Source: Himantopus leucocephalus
Lineage: Eukaryota > Chordata > Aves > Charadriiformes > Recurvirostridae
Assembly (NCBI GenBank): GCA_003993805.1
Contig: RSEF01000002.1
Span: 98,299,676-98,363,675, forward strand
Direction: 5' to 3'
Length of the DNA stretch: 64,000 nt
The stretch's first letter is position 1; each line of letters starts with the position of its first letter. Position numbers and translations under genes: made by a program. Of this stretch, positions 24,400 to 35,764 are shown piece after piece. The notes below the pieces were generated by a model. That model did no database searches, was not told the origin of the DNA, and saw only the letters and a program-made list of their open reading frames with translations.

Positions 24400-24620
24400 G
24401 AGCTGACATGACACACGGAATCACCAGGAGCTTAACCATTAATGACTTCACGTCCCAGGGATGGCAGTAGGCTGACATTGCCTTTCGGAAAGGAGAGAGA
24501 ATTAATGACTTTAGTTAGTGGTAAAATAAGCCATTGTTAGTGGCTGTTTATTCAGTAACCGATCCATTAACTACAAAGATGCAATTCTTCTCCATTGCAG
24601 TGTAATAACAGAGCTGTGGA
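24400..24620. promoter_or_regulatory. Candidate conserved non-coding element
   Basis: Balanced-complexity DNA with repeated homeodomain cores ACCATTAATGACTTC and GAATTAATGACTTTAG (both contain TTAATGACTT), retained CpGs (ACACGGAATC, TTCACGTCCC, AACCGATCC) and no repeat similarity. The neighbouring neutral DNA is AT-rich and CpG-poor, so the texture suggests constraint. An enhancer is the likeliest role, by inference only. Confidence 0.4.
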
Positions 24621-27600
24621 AGCGAGGACTATTTTTGCAGAACAGCTACCTTGAAGTAGCTGAAATTCCTGTACTTAGGCAAATATCAGGAAAAAAAAAG
24701 CTTGGACACTGTGATGCAAAACTGCCGTCTGAAAAAGACTTCCCTCTTGGCAGCTGTCTAGTACTGGAGATGCTTTCCAGTTTGACCTGAAAGTTCCTCA
24801 TGTTCCTGCTCTTCTTCTTCTGTCCTTGCCCTTTTGTACTTGCTCTCACCTGCACAGGTAGGTATCTTCCTCTGATGGGGCAGGAAACAACAACTCCATG
24901 AGCAGCGCTTAAATCCTCTGCTCAGTCTTTACCTGTAGGCTATCAACTTACCTATACACACTGACAGGGCTGGGCATGAACTAGGGCATGAATCAGTTGT
25001 TCCTATCTGCACAATGGCACAGCTTCTATAAGAAGAATAGAGAGTGCATACAGTTACTTTCTGCCCCCCGTTCCTTTATTTTCTTGTCTTTGTCAAGCAA
25101 GAAATGCCTTACTTTTAAGGCTTTTCTTCTATTTTGCCTATTATGTGAATAAGAGGAAGGCTGAAAAGATCAATCAAACCTTTGCAGAACAGTGTAGGAG
25201 TTGATTAAAGATGTTTTCAACAGTAAGAGTAAAAAAAGCTTAAGCAGCATACAAGATCCTTATGCTAACCACAAAAATAAAAACAAAATTAGAAAAAGAA
25301 AAGCTTCTTTGCACTGATCTAACAGCACACTCACCTACCTGAAATACAAATCATGGAGCTGATTCATGAGATTGTATTTGTTAGATCCTTTTTCCCCCCT
25401 CTCTTGTAACACAGTAGGGTAGAGCTGTGCAAGGAAGAAGCCTTTGTGACTAACAGCCATCTGAAATGCGAATGTTTACTGTTTGTGTGCCCTCTGTGTT
25501 TTATTGCAAAGATAGAGTGATTGCTATGAGTAGGGGAAAAGCCAGCTCCTCTGATTGCGACTTTAAGGGTCAAGGGCCTTACTAGAGTTTTCTGAATTCT
25601 CATTTGATTTTTCCAGCTTGTACATTGAAGGAAATCTCCAGCCTTTGTGGAGCTTCACTCCTGCTGCTGAGGGGGTTGTAGAGAGGAGTTTCTGAGCTGG
25701 TATGTGGAACTGGGAAAACAAATTGGCTTTTTCTGAGCTTACAGTAAAGCCCAGCTGAAATTTTCAGAGAGCTGTGGTGGAAAACTTCCTTCAAGCTGGA
25801 TACGGACTCTTTCATTGAGGCAATATGAGGAGAGAAGCATAAAGCTTTCCCTCACTTGTCTGACTGAGAAAAAAAATCTCAGCACAACAAACAGGGAGAG
25901 GTATTATTAGTATTCACTCCATCAGAGGGATATCAGAATGACTCAAACTGAGCTGCTGCTCTGAAGGCTGCTTTATATTCTCAGTGCACCTGGTCTAAGA
26001 TCAAGGCTTCCCAAATAGGAGTACTTTACACTCATAGGATTAACATGCTTTATACTTGCACTGACTTTTTTTAAAAAAGGATCTTAAGTTTAAAAAAAAA
26101 TTGTGAAGATATGAATACTATTACCATTGAAATTCAGAAAGATACATTTGAAATGCATTTGTAGAACAGTTGTTGCATACTCAGTATCTTGAGTATCTAA
26201 AGATGATTGTATTCCATTTATTTATCATGGGTTATCTTATTTTATTGATACTTTGAACTTTATATGATACTTTGAACATTTAGTTCAGTACACCACAAAT
26301 TGTGTGATAATGGTAGGAAGCTGAGCCTAGGTATCATTTAGGCATTTTGATTTGGTAAGTAAGATGTGAAGGGATCATAATTTTGACAGTAAATGTAAAA
26401 GTAACATTCTACCAGTCTTCCTTCAAAAATAAAAGAAGACTTCTTTGAAAAAAGAAAACCTGAGGGCTACAGATACTTCAAAATATAGACACATCAAATG
26501 TTTCTGATAATTGTTCTGTATGAGATAGTCAGAAACTATTTTTTGCTTGATTATTTTTGAGGAGAAATGTTGCATTTTCCAGAAAGATGAAGAGAGTATT
26601 TTTCATAGTAATAACCATGACAAAGTTTACAATGATTGAGAAATAGTTGCTTAATTCTTCATGAAAGACTGTCAGATGCAAAAAAATACAAAAGTAAATC
26701 ATTAAAATAACTTTTATATAGTTAAGAACACAATTACTCAAACAGTGTTGCTACTAAGAAAATCTTAAACTGTATGCTGCCAGAGTCACTCCTACAAAGG
26801 ATCTATGTGTGGGTACAGTTTAGTGAGTGCTATAAAACTATGTTTAAGAAGGGGAAAAATCTTTGCATTGTCAACAAAATGCCAGTTCCTTTTTCAGTTG
26901 AGGAAACAATAATTAACTTGGTTGAAATGTGAACATTTCTCAATTGCTACTAACACTTCAAAACAATTGAAGTGTACCGTGTTTCCAAAAATACATAAGC
27001 ATAATCCACCCCTTTTTTAGACAACAATCAAATTGCATTAGAAATATTTGATAATGTAATAAGTTTAAGTGAATTAGAGTTTTTTGGCAGTTTTTATTAT
27101 TTAGTGCCTACCATGCTACTGTTAATTTGGGGAGGAAAACAGTTCATGATAAATAATGAAACAGATTTGCTTCTAGCTAATTACTTAGCTCGTATACTGC
27201 ATAATGCAACAAATCATATAATAGATTAGTCATCATTTGATGATATAGAAAATATAACAGAAATTTTCAATTACATTGTATAGCAATGAGTTTTCTAATT
27301 GCTGGAAATACTTAATTTTCCTGACTTTAAATATATGGAAGTGTTGAGTTGTATCACCCTAAGATTATCTTTATGAGGTTGATTACTTCCCAGCTATTAA
27401 AAGTTAGATATCAAATGTCAGATGAGACTGAGATTTTTCAGTTGTCTGAGAATGAAGAAATGGTAATGACGGATTCACATCTGGTGCCTGAATACTAATT
27501 ATTTATTTTTCAGAGTATGTTAAAAGATAAGTCAGGAAAAATGTAAGGTGTCTCCATTTCATGATATACAATTGCTCTCAAAAATCTGACTTCACTTTTT

Positions 27601-30600
27601 GATTTGGCAAACAAAACTACCCTTACCTGATCCAGTCACCTTTTGAGAAAAAATGTCAAGCATTCTTGAAGGCTCAGTAATGAAAAAGACGGGGTATAGA
27701 GTGTTTGTCAGGAATATTGTAGTGAGATGCTTAGTAGAGCATGCATACAGCTTCAGAAGTGTTGTGTTAAGAAACAACATTTCAATCTTCAAATCCTGAG
27801 TATCTCAATTACTTAAAACCTGTGGAATTTATGTTCACTCTGATACAACAGTAAGAATAATATTTCCTTGAGTAAACAGGTTTGCTAAGAATACAGAAAT
27901 ATCATAAACATGGATTCTGTAGAGACTGTTTAAATTTAAATTTTATTCCACTTATACATGACAAAAGTTTTACGAATTGATTTACAGCGCCTGTTTGCAT
28001 GCAACTGCATTAAGCAGGTATCATTTAAAATTTAAACCTACAATACTGAATTGTATGTCTGAAGAAAATAAATGTCTGCTCACAGACACACACATGTATC
28101 TAGATGAAAAACATGTTAAACTAAATGATGCTCCCTAAAATACTCCTTGAAACAAACTTTTCAAGGAAAAGTAGTTGTTTTCCTCTTCGGAGTCTCTTGA
28201 TCAAACACTTTTCTGGGGTATGGGAAGCAGGTGTTTTAATCCCTTTAAGTTGCAGAGATCTCAGACCCTGTTCTACTGCTTCTCGGATGTGTGCTGCAAT
28301 TGCCAGGTGAAGAGTCTTTGACTTCTGCAAGGCCAGAGAAAGCCTTTCAAATACCGCTGGTGACTTAGAGCTTAGCGTACAACCCTTGTTTTCCCAGTTC
28401 TGGTGTCCCACTCAGCACAGACCCATACTTGCCGTATGCTCCTTTCTCTCCTGAAACACGCTCCCACAATGAAGTACTGCATCTTCACAGCTACCTGCAA
28501 GTTTGGGGCTTCCTCAGGTCGCCAGTGTTGCCTATCCCCTCCCACATGTGGCATACAGGATAGCTAACGACATGTCAGCAGAGGAGCACAACACAAACCG
28601 CAGCTGTGTGGTGACATATCTCAGTAGAGTGAGAGAGGGATATTGGAGACAGAGGAGGGTAAGGGGTCCAGGCCAGACCTGGCTTCCTATCCAGTTGTTC
28701 CTAATAATTGTTTCTACCTAAATCAGAAGTCCCATATCTTACGACTTGTGGAACTGTAAATACATCTGTGAACAGAAGATTGTTCTTGTACAGACAAAAT
28801 ACTTTTTCTGAGTAATGTCTTCCATGGCTATTTTAAAACTAGCCTTCAGATGTCTCTACTAGATATGCCAAAGTCACTGCAGAGAAAGTATCCTCCATGT
28901 GAGTTTCTGCCCCAAGAACAGTGAAAGATGTGTGTAATGCCTAAGGTTCGAGAGGCAAAGCTACAGTTGCGTTTCTGGACGCATGTACAATCTCTACTTC
29001 TGCTTTGGGCTATGCCTCAAAAATATAACCTTACCCACTAGCGCACCTGATGTTAATTAGCAGTGCCAAAATACTGGGTTGGACTGAAACTTCTGGGAAA
29101 TTAGATCTTGATTTTGACCTAAGTTTTGATTTAGCGACAATCCTTTTCCATAAGTTGTTATGATATACCAATATCTCCCTCCCAAAAACCACCTTTTGTT
29201 TTGTCTAAATGTTGCACCAGTGAAAAGAAGTTCAGAAATTTGTTTACTGACTAGTTGCTAGAAACACTGACAGTTTGCCAAATGTCTCTCTCTGAAATTT
29301 CCTGGGTGGTTTTAAGAATAAATGTTACCCATTCTTTGTACATCTTGTAGCTTTGTTCTCCATTCTAGGCTCTTATTTAAAATCCTGTCTAAGCTGATCT
29401 CTGTAACTGTACACCAAATGTAACACACATCGTGATTGTTTGCAGCGTCGTCTCACTGCTCACTTAAGAATTCTCAGCCGCCCATTGTTGCAGAAGAATC
29501 AGTGGCCACCTTTTATCGCATTTCCACATTGCTCCATTCATTAGCGGTTTCCTTTCCTAACACTGTTGTTAGACCTTTACTGATGTGCACTTGACGTGTC
29601 TCTTGAATGTTTGCCAACCAGTCTTCTTCCTATTATTGCTGCCTGAACAACAGGACTTTCGGGACCAGACTTTGTCTTAAATCCCGTTTCTTTTACCTCC
29701 CACTTCTCTTTTGTTTTAGTGGGCATTTTTTCTCTCTGAAGCATCCATTCAGAATTTGATCTCCCAGTGGTTAATCTCATTACAGATAATCCGATGTACT
29801 GAAAATCCTTCCAACAGGATAATCTTGCAAACAGCTTCCCTCTGCTGCCTTCCCACCATTCTTTCAGGGGTGAATCATTTTGATCTGTTAAATCAATGGA
29901 TCTCACGTATATATATGTACTTTTCCCCTAAGAGTAATCAGTTGGTACCAAAGTACTAGCCTCATGCTTGCATCCAGTCTGATTTCTTTACTAGGCAATA
30001 GGAAACCAGACCAATGTTTCCATCACCACTGACATATATGAAAGAACTGCAACGTGGAAAAATAGATTCATACTCAAAAGAGTGGTGAAAAAAGGAGGCA
30101 CAGGCTTCTGAAAAATATTATTACTCAGTTTATTAATACCTATCTATTATCTATGGAATATGGAGATAGCAATTATTATAATAATTTCACTGGAAATTAA
30201 CTGCATGTAAATCTAAATGTCATCTTTCAATGAGTGTGTACAAGAGCAGGAATTTATACTTGCATCTGTATGTGTACATACTGCACAAAGTACATTTAAA
30301 TCATAACGTTTGCTACAATGTTAAAATGCCTTCCGTAGGAAAAAAAAAAATCACAAAAAGATTGTCACAGTAAAAAAAAAAAGTGTTACATAAAAATTTG
30401 ATACCTGCTAATAATTCATAAAAGTTAATTTTCCTAACAATTTGTATATTATATTAATGGTCTGAAACATAAATTGCACAGTTGAATAGAAATCTTAACT
30501 GTGGTCTGCAAGATATACAGGTATAGATGTACACAGATTCTTTCAGCATATATTTTGTGTGTCTTGGTGTGTGTAAATAGCAGGGAAAATATGAGTTTAA

Positions 30601-30659
30601 AGCTCTGAGCAGTCTGAGTCGGCTTTCCTGTCTGGGTTATCCAAACTTTATCTGGGAAC
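24621..30659. other. Unique non-coding DNA with two GC-richer patches
   Basis: No mobile element was recognised. The patch at 28120-28720 is GC-richer than its surroundings and holds a 96-codon minus-strand frame (28121-28411). The patch at 29440-29920 holds a 109-codon minus-strand frame (29577-29906) and several retained CpGs. Neither frame shows a known domain. Confidence 0.45.
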
Positions 30660-30990
30660 AGGAGAGTTAGTCAAATGCCATAAAGCATGTACAACTCACC
30701 AAAGAATAAGGCCAATTTTTGTAAACAGACTTTTAATTATTTTTAATTAGGCAATGTCTTAGATTTTATTGGAATTTAATGGAGCTTGTCAAATGCTTGA
30801 AAAAATATTCCGCAAATAAATTATTCAACGAATATTGCCATTATACATGAATTAATTTATTCAGTGAATAATATTCAGCCAGCTACAGAATTGGTCAAAT
30901 GCTGCTAAAAGCTATTTGCTGAAGAACAGTTTTGATGAATAACAGCAGTACTCTTTGAATAATACATTTGACAAAGGCTACCTGACCAGT
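30660..30990. promoter_or_regulatory. Candidate conserved non-coding element with repeated GTCAAATGC
   Basis: GTCAAATGC occurs at 30670-30678, 30788-30796 and 30894-30902, and CATTTGAC (opposite orientation) at 30965-30972. The block also has the palindrome TTATTCA-G-TGAATAA at 30857-30871 and several further GAATAA/TGAATAAT and AATTAAT cores. Repeated motifs of this kind within about 300 bp suggest a multi-site enhancer. No repeat family explains the copies. Confidence 0.5.
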
Positions 30991-33900
30991 TCTATTTTTA
31001 TCAGGTTAGAGATTTTGAAGTCTTACAACTGAGCAGCCGCAGAAACTCTGGGTACACAAGACCCATGTGAAACCCAGTTATTTGCGTAGTTCTTGCTAAT
31101 ACAGTGAACTAGGGAATGCTGAATATTTTGCCGTAGTTCACATACCATTAATATCTTCTGAAAATTAGGATTGCAGGACTGCTGACTCCACAGATAAACC
31201 ATTGGATTTTTTTTTGGCTATTTAGTGTAATGCTTAGGAAACTTTTGTTCTCTGATAATTTTCTTGGTAACCTGGCTACAACCTCCAGGAGATTCAGATC
31301 TTCTGCCATCTATCCAGCAGCTACAAGAAGACAGTAGAAGCTACTGAATTCTTAATGACTTTTGAAAAACAAGGGCATCTCTAGCTGTTTAGATCCAAAC
31401 TTATCATGGGACTGACTTCAGGCTCTTAAAAAAAAGTGTTACAGACCTGGAGGAGTCAGGACATGCTGCACTGTCCTGCTAAATTCAAAAACAGTGAGCA
31501 GCAGGCACCAAAGAGAGACACAATCCCTCCAGTCCACTGACCACGAGATTTAGAGGGACTGAAACAGTGCGAACTAGCAGGTTTAGTACTGGCCTTGTTG
31601 ACAGGTAAATGAGTATGGTCTGAGAAAATGAAGCGGGGGTGTGCGGGTGTGTGGGTATAAAATAGGATTTACATGATTTAGCCCTGGAGTGCAAAGCTTT
31701 GAGCTTCATTCGCTACAATGCTTATGGACATTAGGTAAACTGCTGCATTCAGAGCAGCAGCAGGGTTAATTAATCCAAACCAGTTCAGATTGTCATTGCC
31801 TGGCTATTCACCACTGTGCTTTTATTTAATTTAGAAGACCAGGACTGCTCATGTTCCACTTCCTACTCTGTGCAGATTTGTCCTGCCCAATCTTTAGAGA
31901 GGGACTGATTGCACTCAGTGCATTTGAGTAATACTGCACAGTCCATTTGAACTATGGTCAGAGCTTGTGGACATAAATGCAGAAACTGGATTTAAAATAT
32001 AATATAAAATAAATGTAATAAAATCCACCTGGGAAGTAGGGTACTTAAACATGGATCTATGCCTTTCTGGGCTCCAGCTGCCCAGGCTGTCCTGTTGTTC
32101 TGCACAATACTCTACTGCTGTAGCCTTACAAATCTATGTAGTCAAAGCTTAAGCGTGTCAAGTTGAACTGTCCTCAGAAGTTGGGCCTATGGACACACCT
32201 TCACAGGCTATGTCAATATTAACCATTAAATTAGTTCAGTGTAATAGGAAGAGCCTTCTAGGGCTAAAGGATCCAAGACTCCTACTATATACATTTCCAT
32301 GGGGTTTACTTTTGGCTAATTCTAGTCTGATCCCATGGTCTGAATGTCTGATTTCATTTGATGTGCATTAGGCGTGCTGCCGGGGAGTGAGCATCTTCCA
32401 GTTTAATTTCATCTGGATAGACTTTCTGAGACAAATGAAAACACAGTAACTTGGGTGGATTGAGAGATTTGCTTCAAAAGTACATTCCTCAGTTGAACAA
32501 AACACTAACATAGACACCCTCCTTATTGCTCATGGAAGCTGGCTGGCTGTGTGTTAGATTTTAGATAATCATGGAAACAAATTAGAGTTTTATTATACTT
32601 TCTCATTAAAAAGCCAGCTCTTCTGAGCTGCAAAACAATGTTATTAGGCTCTGTTACAATGTCAAAATAAAAAATATAATTTAAATTCTCATTCTTACAA
32701 GTTTTGGTCTCTGTTTTTTACCATCATGAGAAAATCCCAAAAGTACGATGAGCAAAGACCTTTAAAGCTGTACTCCCTCTGGTGTGTAACGGTTTTACTG
32801 TAACTGCATCCATGAGTTAGAAATATTATGGGTCAAAAGCAGGCTTAGGAGGCCCTCAAGTCTGACCTAATTATCTACAGTACATTTCCACTTTTCTCCA
32901 GATACAGTTCTATATCTGGAGGCCAATTAATTTTCATGCTATGTACAGTGGAGCATATTTTTGTGTCTCTTGTAGTCACTTGGGACCTAAGAATACTATA
33001 ACATTTCAGTATAATAACAGAACATAATTGAGATATTGTGATTTAGTAATATAATAAAGAGCTCAACATCACAGCTAACTACTCTATGAACTACACCAGA
33101 AACATAAAGCTGTATGCCTAACATTTTAAACAGAATTTGAGGTGAGGAACACTAAAAGCCAAACCTCTTCACCTCAAATCTACTTGTCTCCGTTTTGGCT
33201 GTGTCCTCTGTAACACAATGGCCATACTGCAATGTATGAACCTGCTAGCCAGGACTCAGTCTCATCTAAATGCCCTAGAAAACCATTATTTAACTGGTTT
33301 CATGGTTATTCTGCTGTGTAAGTTGGAAGAATTTAAACCTTCTGTGCCTCTGTTTCCTGGTGATGACATTCAGTTTACCATGCTTTGACAGACCACTATG
33401 GACTACCAATGTGGAGGAACTAAAACTTAGCAGTAAATCATCCTAGTTATTGCTCTCTGTATTATAAAATAGGATTCCTGCTAAGTGCATCCTACTCTAA
33501 TATGAAGCTGTTTCCTTTCCTCTGGCTGCAGAGTGAGTTCAAGAGGGCATACACAGCACTGCTCAGCAGGAGTGGGTAACACCATTTCTGTGCTGGAGTA
33601 CTTAAGACCCAAGAACCAGCAAAATAATGCTTTAGTGAAAGTAGAAAAGAAAAAGAGAAAGAAAAAACCACCAACAAAAAATTATGGAATGAACAAGGGC
33701 AATCACATTTAAGAGAAAAGAGAGAGAAAAACAGGTGTGATGACACACAAGTAAAAAATGCAAGGTGTGATTTCTAAAGCACTGAACATTGGACTGGTGC
33801 TATTCCATCAGTGGATACTTCCCAAAGCCCCATGTAAAGTTTATTCAAGTGCACTTTATATTAGGTGTTGTCTGCCCTGCCCTCTGTGGTGACATAATGC

Positions 33901-34139
33901 TCTCTAAAGTATAACATACAGTTTCTTAATGTTCCGCCCATATAGCTTGTCCATTTGTACATACACCTCAGTCTGGCATCACACTTGCGCACTATTATTA
34001 TTTTAAAATTCCATGAAGAACAGCGTGATGAATGGTTGAATTATTTATTTTGCTCACTGAATACCCACTGTGTGCTCTGTTTTGTTAACAAGCCCGTGGC
34101 TGGGCAGCACATTGCATTCAGGATGACCAGGAAAACTCT
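30991..34139. other. Unique non-coding DNA
   Basis: No gene was recognised. There is a possible CORE-SINE trace at 33310-33372. A purine-rich tract lies at about 33638-33730. Confidence 0.5.
33310..33372 (+). repeat. Possible CORE-SINE (MIR-like) fragment
   Basis: The stretch CTGTGTAAGTTGGAAGAATT, followed by AAACCTTCTGTGCCTCTG and TTTCCTGGTGATGAC, follows the order of the MIR core (GTGTGACCTTGGGCAAGT, CTTAACCTCTCTGTGCCTCA, GTTTCC). The copy is short and diverged, consistent with great age. Confidence 0.4.
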
Positions 34140-34676
34140 ATAGATGGAGGCGAGATTGTGCCTTTCTTTGAGAGTAATCTTGTTGTGCAGCTGGGAGAGG
34201 CATCCGGGCTGTGGGGTGGTGCAGGTTGGGATGGCTGAAGGTGAGGTGGATTGTAGTATTGTGTGAAAGGAGGGTAAGACATGCAGTCAAACCTTGAGGT
34301 GATGGGGATGAAAGAAGCTGCTCCAGAGCTTCAGAGGGTACTGTGAGGTTTGTGCATGTTAGGAGTTTGTCACCGGTTAGAAAATCAGGGCTGAAGGGAA
34401 GGGCACCTCTGCAAGGAAGAGTAGGTAAAGGTTTCCAAACCTCTAGTTTCAAGCTGCTTTATTCAGCAATCCTGACTGAATAAAGGACTTACCTTGGAGC
34501 TTGTGCTGTATTAAGCCAACCATTAGTTTGTGGGAGCTTCCCGGCATCCTTGCTGTGGGGAGGAGGTTTTTCTTCTGAGTGCTGGATCGGGTGCTGCTGC
34601 AGGTGGGTCGAAGTCTGTGTGCAGTTCTTGTGGGTGCTTTGGAGCCAGATTACGAGACGTTGTGGGACTGTGACAG
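34140..34676 (+). mobile_element. Possible solo LTR of unidentified endogenous retrovirus
   Basis: The block is GC-richer than its flanks. It has a perfect hairpin at 34457-34485 (arms CTTTATTCAG and CTGAATAAAG, 9-nt loop) with AATAAA in the 3' arm at 34479-34484, a layout typical of a retroviral R region. A GC-rich, U5-like stretch follows and ends in ACTGTGACA at 34676, compatible with a CA terminus. No matching TG start, target-site duplication or internal gene was found. The start is a compositional guess. A non-retroviral GC-rich block is the alternative. Confidence 0.35.
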
Positions 34677-35290
34677 TTGGGGACAACTTGCTTGTTTTAA
34701 TGCTGGCTAAGCTTTTAGGTGTTCTTTTTATTTTTCTTAAATGAGGCTGTTATTGATTCTTTTACCATATTTATTCCTCTTCATTTTATATTTGCTGAAA
34801 GAAACAAAATAGGGAGTGGATATTGTTGTGTAAACACTCTGATGGGTTTCTTCTCCCCAGCTCCATAGGTGCCAATATTATAGAGAGGGATTTTGGTGTT
34901 TCTTTTGATTTTCAGCTTCTGAGTGCCCATCGGAGAAGTCACGGGTAAGGATTTAAAAACTAAATAAATGAGTATAAAGAAAACGATACTTCTTACAACA
35001 CATGGGCCTGTAATCTCTGTAGGAGAAAAAAGAACGGTCTCCAACAGCCAAAAGGCCAAAAGGAGATGGCTGCTGAACAGAGTGAAACACTGCCTGGAGA
35101 GTGAGAGGTTAGAAACACGTAGGTGACAGCCTGTCACCTAGAAGGCTTTATTTCAGCTGTTCAAATCTAGTGAAAAAACAATAAAATTGGTGACAGCTGA
35201 GAAAATAGTGACCAATGTTAGGCTGTAAGAGATTTGTTAAAGTAATAAGTAATATTGAGAAACTGGGGACTGAATGTTATAAGAACTTCA
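34677..35290. other. Unique non-coding DNA with a 19-bp palindrome
   Basis: Contains AGGTGACAG-C-CTGTCACCT at 35121-35139 and a further GGTGACAGCTGAG at about 35190. Nothing else was recognised. Confidence 0.45.
35121..35139. promoter_or_regulatory. Perfect 9+1+9 palindrome, TALE-homeodomain-like
   Basis: AGGTGACAG-C-CTGTCACCT has two inverted TGACAG cores, the core recognised by MEIS/PREP/TGIF homeodomains. A third TGACAG lies about 60 bp downstream. Binding is inferred from the motif only. Confidence 0.4.
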
Positions 35291-35530
35291 GGACGCCAAA
35301 AAGCAGTGTATTTGTAGTGCTGGTGAGACTGAGATGCTGGGAGTGCTACAAACTGTCTTCTTCTTAATGCAGGTGAGTAACTCTGCAGAAAACGGGCAAG
35401 TTCAGCTGAANGGACGCCAAAAAGCAGTGTATTTGTAGTGCTGGTGAGACTGAGACGCTGGGGTGCTACAAACTGTCTTCTTCTTAATGTGAGTGAGTAA
35501 CTCTGCAGAAAATGGGCAAGTTCAGCTGAG
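35291..35530. repeat. 120-bp direct duplication around a single N
   Basis: Positions 35291-35410 and 35412-35530 are copies of 120 and 119 bp. They differ by a few substitutions and one single-base indel, with N at 35411. The open frame across 35218-35562 spans this junction and is an artefact. Confidence 0.9.
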
Positions 35531-35577
35531 AAATGAGGTGCACATCTTAAATGGTGGAACAACGTAAGCTGGTGAGT

Positions 35578-35750
35578 GATGGAGTCTCAGTCGTCTTCGT
35601 CTTCAAATCAAGACTGATCACCTTTTGGAGGAAGATGTGTTGCAGATGAATGTAAGCTTCCAGCCAGTGCAGGACATAGCTGAGTAAAACGTAACACTTT
35701 GTGTCAGACTGAGCCTTCTTTTGGTTCCTTCTGGCCTTAATATGTGTAAA
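35578..35750 (+). mobile_element. Old CR1 LINE 3' end (ancestral reptile-type)
   Basis: The blocks CTTCAAATCAAGACTGATCA, GGAGGAAGATGTGTTGCAG, GTCAGACTGAG and GGTTCCTTCTGGCCTTAATATG follow the order of a CR1 3' UTR type common in turtles and crocodilians (ends in CCCTTCTGGCCTTAAAATC). This is a different and older 3' end from the avian ATTCTRTG type seen elsewhere in the window. It lies immediately upstream of the LTR at 35765. Confidence 0.72.
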
Positions 35751-35764
35751 TTCTCATCTTTTTG

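Noticed and set aside
35218..35562. 114-codon frame with repeated QSYSxxLRRRQFVA peptide
   Set aside because: It spans the N at 35411 and the duplicated segment; it is an assembly-linked artefact.
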